33,322 nt of DNA. Origin: a virus. Positions 22,198 through 30,871 of this stretch are shown in pieces. The DNA is taken from positions 1-33,322 of the IMG/VR virus record IMGVR_UViG_3300030098_004527; one strand, 5' to 3'. The notes below the pieces were generated by a model that had not been told where the DNA came from, did no database searches, and was given only the letters and a program-made list of their open reading frames with translations. Both the position numbers and the translations under genes were made by a program. Position 1 is the stretch's first letter, and each line of letters starts with the position of its first letter.

Positions 22198-25100
22198 ATC
22201 TACCTAAGATATTTTTCTTTATATACGGTATATTTATAATCCGTATAATGTCGTTATCTAACTTATCTATCTCATTCACTAACCTAGTTTTTTCTGCTGA
22301 TGGTAAGGTACGATCTTCATTTATAATCCGTTTAAGCGCCCTAGTATCACTAAGTTGCGTTTGAACTGCTCGCACTGATTCACCTAAAATATATAGTTTA
22401 AGGTTTTCATCTTCTTCTAAAAGCCTAATTAAACCTTCAAAATCTTGACGATTTATTAATAAGTTAACTGTGTCCGTAACTCTTGCCTGTTCATCTCTAA
22501 ATTTATAGTATTCCGACTTATCACCAGACGGTATCTTGTCATACGAAAAAGTTTTAAATGCAGGTAATTCATACAGGTTATATTCCTTACGCCCCATAAC
22601 TTTAGAACTAATCACGTTAGTTAAATCTATTAAAGTGCCCCCTGCTATACCTGTCATTCCTCTAATAAGATATTCTGTTTTTATAGGACTTAATCCAGTA
22701 AACCGACCAATCATTTTAGTTAATTCAGATGTTGAAGAAGTAAATTGTTCCTCCGAAGCCACATCTTCTAATCCTCTAGGAACTATGGGAGCATCTCTAA
22801 AGAATGAGTAATTTAAAAACACTTCAGCAGGGGCTTTAAAAGCTTGGGGTGTTAAGTTAGGACTAGAGAATGAATCAAAAGCCGCACGTGTTAGGTTTTC
22901 TCTAAATGTTTGAGCATCTTCTGGTCTTGCTGTACCTTGACTAATAACATAATTAATAGATCTTTCAGGTATAACTTTAAACAAAAACCCTATCTCTGGA
23001 GCAACAGGTATTTTACGGCCCGTACCGGGTATTATAAAGTTTTTATCTTTTACGTACTCATTTTGTTGTTGATACTCTTCGTCCTCTCCAACTAAGAACG
23101 TATAAATTGTACTAAGTGTCGCCAGTTTGAGGCCTGCTTTTAAGAATAATCTTTGTGCTATATATTTTTCCCTTTGGCTAACGCCCACACCTTGCATGGT
23201 TCTTAAATACACACTCATACCTTGAATATAAGCGTTCATAAACGGAACAATTTGTCTTAACACACTTACATATCTATTTGCACCTTGACGTTTAAAATTA
23301 ATAATTTCTTGCGCTGCAATACGTGCTGCTAATACATCACCATCAGGAAACTGTTCTGATTTTGTTTCTTCTAAAGTTTGCTCATACACAGCCCTTCTTA
23401 GGTTAGCATCCGATGCTATTGAAAAGTTTTCAAAAAAATCAAAAAATTTTCTAGTTCTACCTCTTTGTTTTAAGTTAAAAGCAGTAAGCACTTCATCTTT
23501 TTCTCTTCCCGGCATAAAATCATATGCGCCTACGATACCATACCGCTTTAATTGTTCCACTACTTCATTTGTACCTAATCTAACTGAACCATAACTTAAC
23601 GGATTTATAACTCTGGTTGCTGTTTTGAATGGGTTATCTGTTCCTGATAAAGTCATAGCTCTAAAACTATCTTGAAACAACTGACTAATAGCAAACTGTG
23701 GTGTTGCAGTAACACCTTTTCTTAATAAATTAGACAAACCTGTCATAGCTTTTATAATAGGTCCACTTATCACTTCAAGACCTTTAAACGCATACACGTC
23801 TAAGATATCGTCAAATGCGTAGTATTCTGCCTTACCATTTCTATATACGGTTACTATATTATCTGCATCTTTATCTACATTTTTATCCGGAATTTTTTCT
23901 ATATTTAAATCATTTTTAATCCAAGTATCTACAATAGATAAAGCCGCATGGTTACGCATAGAACTTTTGACCATCCAAAACGTAAGACCAACCATATTTT
24001 CTAAAACACTATTTATTTCGTCTTTACTACCCTTTAGTGGCCCCATTTCTCTAGTGCTAAGTGGTTTAAAAAATTGTGCAGGAGTTTGTGAAAATATCTT
24101 TTCTTCATTTTCTTTTATTCTGTCCCAAGGCACATACCCTATAGCCTTTTTCCACTCTGTTGCCCTTTCTTTAGATAGTCTTCCAGCGTCAACCATATTA
24201 TCAAGCAAGCCGTTTTTAAAAGAAGTAAATTCTTGATGAATTTCATTTATTATGTCGTATCTTTTTAGTATCTCTTCCCCTACTTTTATTTGCTCCTTAG
24301 TAGGTAATAACTCATCAGGGATTATACCTTTTCCTATTAAGTCTTTTGCTCTAATTATAATTAAACCATCATTAACTAATTTTTCTGCTTTTTTAATATC
24401 TCCTAGCTCTTCTCCTAACCTACCAACTTTCTCAAATACCCCTGTTAAAGAAGCATCTCCTTGAGTAGCTTCAAACCCAGATACCTTGTTAAAAACTAAC
24501 CTACCCAACCTCATCACTGCGGTAGACAAAGAATCAGCATGTTCTGTTTGTAACATTAATATATCAGGTCTAATATCGCCTATCGCATCTCTAGTTTTAT
24601 TGTTGTATAATTTTCTTGCTTTTCTCTCAACAGAAGACCCTTTGTATGCTATTTGTGCTTCTAGTTTCCTTGCAACATTAGAAAGAAATCTAGGCGCTTC
24701 AAAAATAGCACTAGATATTGTGCTAAAAAAACCGGGTGTTGGGCCTTTAGAATTAGAAACATTCATATCTAAAAAGTTATTGACTAACATATCATCAGCC
24801 ATGACTGAAGCATCTCTAAACATAAACCTTTCAGCGCCTGTTTCTGTACCCACGGTTGCTTTACGAGACTTGGCTACAATATTGTTAGTTACATAATTAG
24901 CAGACTGAGCAATGATATTTTGTACTTCGGTGTTGCTTAAAACAGGAAACCCTAAATTCTGCATAGATTGTTTTATTGCTTTTAGAGTGCGTTGAATTAA
25001 CTTTTTCAAAGCTGCCATGAACCCTTCTTGTCCTGCTTCAGGTCTTCTTCCAACAAACGTATTTTCTACTGCTACTGCAATTAATTCTTCAACAGCTTCC

Positions 25101-28100
25101 TCTTTAGATAGTCCTTGTTCTTTCATTAGTTGGTTGGCAGCATATTGTATTTCTTTGTCGGTGTTATACAACCTATTCATAGTTTCTTTATAATCTTTAC
25201 CAAGAATAGATCTAAGACCATAGTGTCCTATAGATTCGTGCAGAATAGTTTTTAATACATCTTTTTTGTTTGTGTTATTAGCTGCTATGACATAAACAGT
25301 GTTTGTATTACTGTCAAATATACCTTTTATGTTTCTCTGCTGTTCGGGTGATAACCTATTTAGTTTCTCAAGACTATACATACCCTCCATAATTCTATCC
25401 ACACCGCCTACAGCCATATCTTGTTCTGTGATTTTTATTAAATCAGGAAAGTTATTTACAACTTTAATTTCAGGTGCGTTTTTCCAACCTTTTGTTAGCT
25501 CTTTTACAAAACCCTCTATACGTCCAACAAATTCAGGAACTTCTATAATCTCAGGTTCTTTTCTTCTACCTCTTGGCGGTTTTTCAGCTTTTTCTCCTTT
25601 AAATTTAGGAGTTACACGAACATTTTCTACTTTCTCTATAAATTCAACTGCTTTTGCTTCGGTTGGTGAAACCTCTCTTACTTCTTTTTTAACTTCTTCA
25701 TATATCCCTTGTAGTTCTTTTATATCATTTAGTAATAAATCTTTTTCGCCTTGCAGCTCTATATCATCAGGTTTTTCTTTTAATTCTTTATTTACATCTC
25801 TTAAATCTAATTCTGCTTTTATTAATTCTGCTCTTGCAGCGGCGAGTTTTCTAATTGGTCCTTTTATTAATAAATCTTGTATTTCTTTTGCAGAATTATC
25901 TACATAGCTTTTTTGCGCTTTATTTAATTTGTTATAAACTTTTCTAGCGGCTCCTCTAGCTCTTTTTTGTGGTCTTAACAAATCTCCCGCTAGTAAACGT
26001 AATCTTCTTTTATTTAAACCGTCTTTCCCTTTACCGCCTTCAGCTACAAACTGTTCTACATATTTATTAAATACTTTTTGTTCTGCAGTTTGTGACTCTT
26101 CATATTCTTCTCTAGTAGCAGCTTTTTGTTCCTCTGTGGCTCCTGCAGGTGAGCTTAGTCTTTCAACATAAGGTTGGTATAAATTTAAAGCAGGATTGTT
26201 TTCAAATATCGTATCTTTTGTTATTGTGTTAACATTTTTTTGTTCTAATTCAACTACTTTTTTCTCTTTATTAAACTCTTTTTGTATTTTTGGTACAATA
26301 GCTTGGTCACGAATTAAACTTGGGTCTTCTGCATAAGCTCTACTAAAGTCTTTCAATGTCATATTCGCACGAACATTAGCCTCTGCGCCTCTTTCTTGTA
26401 CAGAATCTCTATAGTCATCACCCTCTCTATCCGAGTAATATTCTTTTAGTAAAATATTTTTTTGTTCAGGTGTAGAATTTTCTATTGCTTCACGGAAAAA
26501 GTTTTGTTGGTCAGAAGTAAGAAACACTCCCGGTTTCCCTGCTTCTCTAGCAATATTAAGCGCTTGCTCAAACGTGTTTTCAACAACTTTTTTCCTATTT
26601 TTATCAGATTTTTCTTTTATTCTTGGTAAAAATTCTTCAATCTTAGTTGCTACATTAGGATGTCCTTTAGCATACGTATCTAAAGCATCGTAAAAATCAG
26701 GATTCGTAATAGACTCACCCTTTAAATTAGGATTAGCTCTAAAAAAAGAACGTGCGGATTGAGATGGAAGATTAATCTTTTGTTTTAAAAAATCAGCAGT
26801 AATTTTATCCGTATTTTTTATTTTAGTGTCAACTTGATTTTTTCTTTTATTTATTCTGTTATTAGCATCCTTTGTTCTATTTTTAAAAGAAGGTACATTT
26901 ACGTTTTTTTGTGCCTCATCTAAGTTACGGTTTTTATCTACTTCTCCTGATGTAACTTGGTTTGCGGTATCAGGAGTTATATCACCCTTTTCATCAAATA
27001 ATCCTAATTGAGTATCTGGCACTGAAATTGGAGATACAAAACCTTTTTTTCTTTCAGCTTCTGGTAATAATTTTTTCTTTTTTTCAACCTTTCCTCTTAA
27101 ATTTTTTATATAATTTTCTATTTTTTGTATTTGTGGTTCTATTTTTGCTCTATCTTGAGGGGCAGATATTTTTTGTTGTTCTATCAAATCTTTTTTGTTT
27201 CTTTCAAATCTAGTTAAATCTTGCTCCGCTTCTAATATATATTGTCTAGCTTCTTCTCTATCTTCTTCTTTTGTTATCGGTCCCTCAACTCTCTTTTCTG
27301 CCGCTTTTATTAATTCTGATTGCGCTTTATCTTCTTCTGTAGGTTGTGGTAATCCTGTTAATGCAAGTTGATCGCCTTCCTCAATGGGTCTTTCTTTTGG
27401 TTTGGCTGGTTCAATTTTTCTAGCTCTTGGTACGGCTAAGTCAAACAACCCTTGTGCTAACGCACCAACTGCGCCACCATATGCGGCTTCTTCTCCTATA
27501 CCTTCTACAAGTTCTTGTTCAGGTTTATACCCACTTTTTGCAATCGCATTTTGTGCAAACCCTGCAGCGGCTTCTGTAGCTGCTTCTATCCCACCTGTCT
27601 CTAACGCTCTACCAACTCTTTGCACACCACTTTCAATAACACCTGCGTCTAATTTTTTTAATATCCTAGCAGGGGCAAAAAGTTCTAATAGACCTACAGG
27701 TGCACCATACGCTGTTGCTGTTGCTATTTGTTCTGGAGTAGCTTCTGCTTCTTCTGCACGTAACCTAGCTTCTCCTGCTCCTGCGCCCGTAGCTAATGCA
27801 GTAACTGCAGCTTTACCAACTATACCAAAAGGAGCAAACGCTAAAAATGGAATAAAAGAACCAAATGCTTCGCCAAACTTCCTACCAATAGTTTCTTCAT
27901 ATCCGGGAGTTGGCGCTGCAAATTCTTTAAATGGTTTTAATACATCTGTTGCTGTATCACGGATACCTTGCTCTGTTACAAGGCCCTCGTCATCTGCTAA
28001 TGCAGAAGCACCAACAGCCGCAGTTTCAACTAACCCTGCCGCACCGGGAATAATACCTTTAAAAAATTCCTTTGTTTGGCCAGTTATGTCGCTAAAGTCA

Positions 28101-28255
28101 AGCTCGTCATCTGTTGCTTTTAGGGCTGTCGTTAACTGATCGTAATTTAAACCTTCAGACTGTAAATACATTTCTACTGTACCTTCAGGAGCTTCTGAAT
28201 TTGCTATTTTTAAGACATTTCTAGCTATTGCTTCATATCTTTGTCTTGGAGTCAT
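22196..28255 (-). CDS. Giant polyvalent-type virion protein with HExxGH zincin motif
   Basis: This encodes 2019 residues. The N-terminal 270 residues are rich in Ala/Gly with hydrophobic stretches (about 60-85 and 130-160) that could cross a membrane. Residues about 280-900 are highly charged, with long coiled coils (Lys/Glu/Gln-rich). HESIGH at 1006-1011, followed by YGLRS and an EEAVEELIA helix, resembles the zincin variant HExxGH found in polyvalent proteins and in dipeptidyl peptidase III. The C-terminal third has ATPQFAISQLFQDSFRA (about 1520) and an INFKRQGANRY...VPFMNAYIQG segment (about 1655), matching LPD38-type domains. Such proteins are packaged and injected. ATG 28255 has AAAGGT upstream. 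It is the last gene of the minus-strand operon seen. Confidence 0.8.
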   Translation of the reverse strand: MTPRQRYEAIARNVLKIANSEAPEGTVEMYLQSEGLNYDQLTTALKATDDELDFSDITGQTKEFFKGIIPGAAGLVETAAVGASALADDEGLVTEQGIRDTATDVLKPFKEFAAPTPGYEETIGRKFGEAFGSFIPFLAFAPFGIVGKAAVTALATGAGAGEARLRAEEAEATPEQIATATAYGAPVGLLELFAPARILKKLDAGVIESGVQRVGRALETGGIEAATEAAAGFAQNAIAKSGYKPEQELVEGIGEEAAYGGAVGALAQGLFDLAVPRARKIEPAKPKERPIEEGDQLALTGLPQPTEEDKAQSELIKAAEKRVEGPITKEEDREEARQYILEAEQDLTRFERNKKDLIEQQKISAPQDRAKIEPQIQKIENYIKNLRGKVEKKKKLLPEAERKKGFVSPISVPDTQLGLFDEKGDITPDTANQVTSGEVDKNRNLDEAQKNVNVPSFKNRTKDANNRINKRKNQVDTKIKNTDKITADFLKQKINLPSQSARSFFRANPNLKGESITNPDFYDALDTYAKGHPNVATKIEEFLPRIKEKSDKNRKKVVENTFEQALNIAREAGKPGVFLTSDQQNFFREAIENSTPEQKNILLKEYYSDREGDDYRDSVQERGAEANVRANMTLKDFSRAYAEDPSLIRDQAIVPKIQKEFNKEKKVVELEQKNVNTITKDTIFENNPALNLYQPYVERLSSPAGATEEQKAATREEYEESQTAEQKVFNKYVEQFVAEGGKGKDGLNKRRLRLLAGDLLRPQKRARGAARKVYNKLNKAQKSYVDNSAKEIQDLLIKGPIRKLAAARAELIKAELDLRDVNKELKEKPDDIELQGEKDLLLNDIKELQGIYEEVKKEVREVSPTEAKAVEFIEKVENVRVTPKFKGEKAEKPPRGRRKEPEIIEVPEFVGRIEGFVKELTKGWKNAPEIKVVNNFPDLIKITEQDMAVGGVDRIMEGMYSLEKLNRLSPEQQRNIKGIFDSNTNTVYVIAANNTNKKDVLKTILHESIGHYGLRSILGKDYKETMNRLYNTDKEIQYAANQLMKEQGLSKEEAVEELIAVAVENTFVGRRPEAGQEGFMAALKKLIQRTLKAIKQSMQNLGFPVLSNTEVQNIIAQSANYVTNNIVAKSRKATVGTETGAERFMFRDASVMADDMLVNNFLDMNVSNSKGPTPGFFSTISSAIFEAPRFLSNVARKLEAQIAYKGSSVERKARKLYNNKTRDAIGDIRPDILMLQTEHADSLSTAVMRLGRLVFNKVSGFEATQGDASLTGVFEKVGRLGEELGDIKKAEKLVNDGLIIIRAKDLIGKGIIPDELLPTKEQIKVGEEILKRYDIINEIHQEFTSFKNGLLDNMVDAGRLSKERATEWKKAIGYVPWDRIKENEEKIFSQTPAQFFKPLSTREMGPLKGSKDEINSVLENMVGLTFWMVKSSMRNHAALSIVDTWIKNDLNIEKIPDKNVDKDADNIVTVYRNGKAEYYAFDDILDVYAFKGLEVISGPIIKAMTGLSNLLRKGVTATPQFAISQLFQDSFRAMTLSGTDNPFKTATRVINPLSYGSVRLGTNEVVEQLKRYGIVGAYDFMPGREKDEVLTAFNLKQRGRTRKFFDFFENFSIASDANLRRAVYEQTLEETKSEQFPDGDVLAARIAAQEIINFKRQGANRYVSVLRQIVPFMNAYIQGMSVYLRTMQGVGVSQREKYIAQRLFLKAGLKLATLSTIYTFLVGEDEEYQQQNEYVKDKNFIIPGTGRKIPVAPEIGFLFKVIPERSINYVISQGTARPEDAQTFRENLTRAAFDSFSSPNLTPQAFKAPAEVFLNYSFFRDAPIVPRGLEDVASEEQFTSSTSELTKMIGRFTGLSPIKTEYLIRGMTGIAGGTLIDLTNVISSKVMGRKEYNLYELPAFKTFSYDKIPSGDKSEYYKFRDEQARVTDTVNLLINRQDFEGLIRLLEEDENLKLYILGESVRAVQTQLSDTRALKRIINEDRTLPSAEKTRLVNEIDKLDNDIIRIINIPYIKKNILGR

Positions 28256-28267
28256 GATATTTTACCT

Positions 28268-29938
28268 TTAAGTATCCTCAAGTGTAAATCCGTAACTCTC
28301 TATTTGTTTTCTTATTTGTTCTTTCGGAATAGTATCACCTTTAGTGTTTGCTATAGTGCTCATAAATTGTTTAAGTATTTGTGAGCCAGTTTCTGGATAA
28401 GCTAACTTAATGGCTTCTGCAAGTATCTCTCTCTCACTTTCATCTGCATTAGCATACTTCATAGCTAAGTCTGATCTACTTAAACTCTTAACACTAGCAG
28501 CAATTTGTTGAGCCTTCACTGTTGCTCCCGCTCTAACTTTAGCTACATCCATGGCTCTGTCATTGTTAAGTATGCTAACAACTAAATTACCTTTTACTTG
28601 TTGGTAAGTTCTTTGTGCTGCCGCTGCGTTATTTTCTGCGTTCATTTGCATCTTCGCTGAAATATTCGCTATTCCTTCAGCTCTTCTATTTTTCAATTCT
28701 TCAAGTTTAAGTTCAGAATCAAGCACTTTACGTCTAGCATCTTTAGTAGCTTGTATACGTTTAGCAAGAGCAGGAGCAACTTGCATACCCGCTTTTCCTA
28801 TGTTCACTATTGCATTTGGGTCTTTTCCTCCCATAATAGCAAAACCAAGTTCTAATAAACTCATATAAACAGCTTCTTTTTTATCACCTGCTAATGCTGC
28901 TTTTTCTGCTTGAATTGCAGCGGTAGCTGCTGAATCACTAAGATCTACACCTGCTTTTTTCAATATACTTTCAGCTTTTTGAGAAAAATCTACAGGTGCT
29001 TCTACCCCAGATCCAATTGCACCGTTTTGAGAAATATTTACAGGTTTTAATATCTTCTCAGCTTGTGCAAAAGCATCTTCAACAGATATAGGTTTCGTAT
29101 CCACTCCTGCTTCTTCTATAGCAGCATCCGTTGCTGTTTCAGGTACTATTGGTCTTTTTTCTTCTACTTCTTTTTTTACTTCTGGTTCAAACACACGTTG
29201 ATCTCTAAACGGATCACGAGAATCTTGTTCAGCTATTCTTCTGTCAAGTTCTTCTTTTGTTATCTCTTCTGTTTGATCTGTTTTACGAAGGTTGGTAATA
29301 GGGTTGGTAATAGGTTTACCTTCTTTATCTCTTTTTTCAGTAAAGAATTTACGAGCTGGGCCTTCAATCCCTTCCTCACCAGTATCAAGGGCACGAGTTA
29401 TAGGGAAAAAAGGTTTTAAAATACCACTTTTAAGAGTATCTGTTACAACTCCAGAAATTGGATCAAGAATATATCGTTCAAATCCTGTTCTACCCTCTTC
29501 ACGTTCCCTCAAAGTATCTACAAAACCTTTATTTTGAAACGCAACAATACCACCACCCGCTCCTCTAAACATATTTGGGTTTATTGGTAAACCTGCAATT
29601 GCTGTCTGTCTTGGATTTCGTTGTTGTGGTTGAGGTGTTAATAATTCTCGTAAACCAGCAGTAGTAACAGTCTCTTGTTGTGGTATCTGTGCTCGATCTG
29701 CCTGTTGCTTTATTCTTCTAGCTGCATTAATAACAGCACCAAATTCATCAGAAGATTCACTAGATAACTTACCGAGAAACCCTATTGGATCGGAAGAGGA
29801 TAAAAACTCATTAGCTTTTGCCTCTATACCTCTCATTTTTTCAGTTGCTGCTTGTTTTACACCTGCAGCCATTTGTTTCAACCCTTTTTCTAAAGCTTTT
29901 TGTTTCGCATTTATCTGTTGTAACGCTTTTATACTCAC
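28268..29938 (-). CDS. Internal/virion-associated protein
   Basis: This is a 556-residue protein. GTG 29938 is the start, supported by AGGAGG 6 bases upstream in the end of the previous gene. The N-terminal 90 residues are basic helices (KQKALEKGLKQMAAGVKQAA). GGGIVAFQNKG near 128-138 is a Gly-rich motif that I associate with internal proteins of marine podoviruses (from memory, not tested). The middle is Pro/Glu-rich and disordered. The last 200 residues are Ala-rich coiled helices (KDARRKVLDSELKLEEL). It probably forms part of the ejected core or tail with its neighbours. No enzyme motif is seen. Confidence 0.7.
   Translation of the reverse strand: MSIKALQQINAKQKALEKGLKQMAAGVKQAATEKMRGIEAKANEFLSSSDPIGFLGKLSSESSDEFGAVINAARRIKQQADRAQIPQQETVTTAGLRELLTPQPQQRNPRQTAIAGLPINPNMFRGAGGGIVAFQNKGFVDTLREREEGRTGFERYILDPISGVVTDTLKSGILKPFFPITRALDTGEEGIEGPARKFFTEKRDKEGKPITNPITNLRKTDQTEEITKEELDRRIAEQDSRDPFRDQRVFEPEVKKEVEEKRPIVPETATDAAIEEAGVDTKPISVEDAFAQAEKILKPVNISQNGAIGSGVEAPVDFSQKAESILKKAGVDLSDSAATAAIQAEKAALAGDKKEAVYMSLLELGFAIMGGKDPNAIVNIGKAGMQVAPALAKRIQATKDARRKVLDSELKLEELKNRRAEGIANISAKMQMNAENNAAAAQRTYQQVKGNLVVSILNNDRAMDVAKVRAGATVKAQQIAASVKSLSRSDLAMKYANADESEREILAEAIKLAYPETGSQILKQFMSTIANTKGDTIPKEQIRKQIESYGFTLEDT
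29290..29313 (-). repeat. Two copies of a 12-bp tandem repeat in coding sequence
   Basis: GGTTGGTAATAG is repeated exactly (29290-29301 and 29302-29313). On the minus strand it encodes PITN-PITN within the disordered middle of the 556-residue protein. It is a small in-frame duplication. Confidence 0.6.
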
Positions 29939-29940
29939 TT

Positions 29941-30861
29941 TTAGCCTCCTAGTAATTTAGCTAAACTTAAACCTGTAATACCAAGACCTGTTAACTGTGA
30001 GGCAAAGCTTGGTGGAGGTGTAGCAGTTGTTTGTGTGGTATCAGTAGTTGGAACACCACGAAGAATATTTGCTAAGTTACCTAACTGCTGCTGCCCAAAC
30101 AAATCTCTCTGTCTTTGGTAAGCTGCTTCTGCTCCCAACCCTTCTTGCATAATACCTCTTTCTAAATCACCAAAGGCACCAAGTGTTTTGAGTCGGTCTA
30201 ATTCTGCAGCTTGTTGTTGAACTCCTAATGCGCCTTGTTGTTGTCCTAGTGTGCCAAGACCTTGAGCCACCGCCATTTGTGCAGCACGGTCTGCTCCAAA
30301 CTGTTCTCTAGCACGATCAAAAGCAGATTGCAAACCTTTAGCTTGAATATCGCCTAGTTGTTGACGAAGCCCTGACTCTCTGGCTCCTGTTAAAAGAGCT
30401 TGTCTGGCCCCACCATACGTGCCTTGTCTAGCAGCCGCTAAATTAGCGCCTAATTGTGCTTTTTTAGCAGCATCAATTGCTTTTCTTTGTTCTATATCAA
30501 CAACAGCTTGTTGGTACGGAGACATATACGCTTGCGCCGCCGCACTATCAAATCTACCCGGTGTTGCTAACAGACCACTAATACCTGCTTCTTGAGCTTG
30601 TTGTGCCGTAGCAAATGCGTCTGGAGCTTGTAGTTTGGCTATCTCCCTACCAAGTTGTTGTTGTCCTGCAGACATCGGCGCAATACTACCAAGACCCATA
30701 AGTGCTTGTGAGCCGGGACCATATACTTCATCAAAACCTTTTGCAAAAATCTCTTGGGCTTTAGGTAAAACACCTGTTATACCCTCATCAGGATCGCCCA
30801 GAAAATATGGTTCTATTACTTCAGGTATATCACTTGTTACTTGAGTTACTTGTTGTACCAT
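29941..30861 (-). CDS. Ala/Gln-rich virion protein, probable internal or tail-tip protein
   Basis: This is a 306-residue protein with an unusually high Ala, Gln and Gly content. After a 40-residue acidic start, residues about 60-250 are long amphipathic helices (AYMSPYQQAVVDIEQRKAID, GANLAAARQGTYGGARQALL). The YMSPYQQAVVDIEKR/GGARQAL pattern is one I associate with structural genes of marine podoviruses (from memory). The C-terminus ends in a hydrophobic helix (FASQLTGLGITGLSLAKLL). This could be a channel-forming or DNA-ejection protein. GAGGAAA precedes ATG 30861. Confidence 0.68.
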   Translation of the reverse strand: MVQQVTQVTSDIPEVIEPYFLGDPDEGITGVLPKAQEIFAKGFDEVYGPGSQALMGLGSIAPMSAGQQQLGREIAKLQAPDAFATAQQAQEAGISGLLATPGRFDSAAAQAYMSPYQQAVVDIEQRKAIDAAKKAQLGANLAAARQGTYGGARQALLTGARESGLRQQLGDIQAKGLQSAFDRAREQFGADRAAQMAVAQGLGTLGQQQGALGVQQQAAELDRLKTLGAFGDLERGIMQEGLGAEAAYQRQRDLFGQQQLGNLANILRGVPTTDTTQTTATPPPSFASQLTGLGITGLSLAKLLGG

Positions 30862-30871
30862 AATTTTTCCT

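Noticed and set aside
25299-25907. A 202-residue plus-strand frame rich in Ser and Phe
   Set aside because: It is antisense to the Lys/Glu coiled-coil part of the 2019-residue gene; the composition is a mirror effect.
27384-28139. A 251-residue open frame on the plus strand
   Set aside because: It is antisense to the Ala/Gly-rich start of the giant minus-strand gene. Its Ala/Pro/Ser-rich composition is the mirror of that sequence, and it has no ribosome site.
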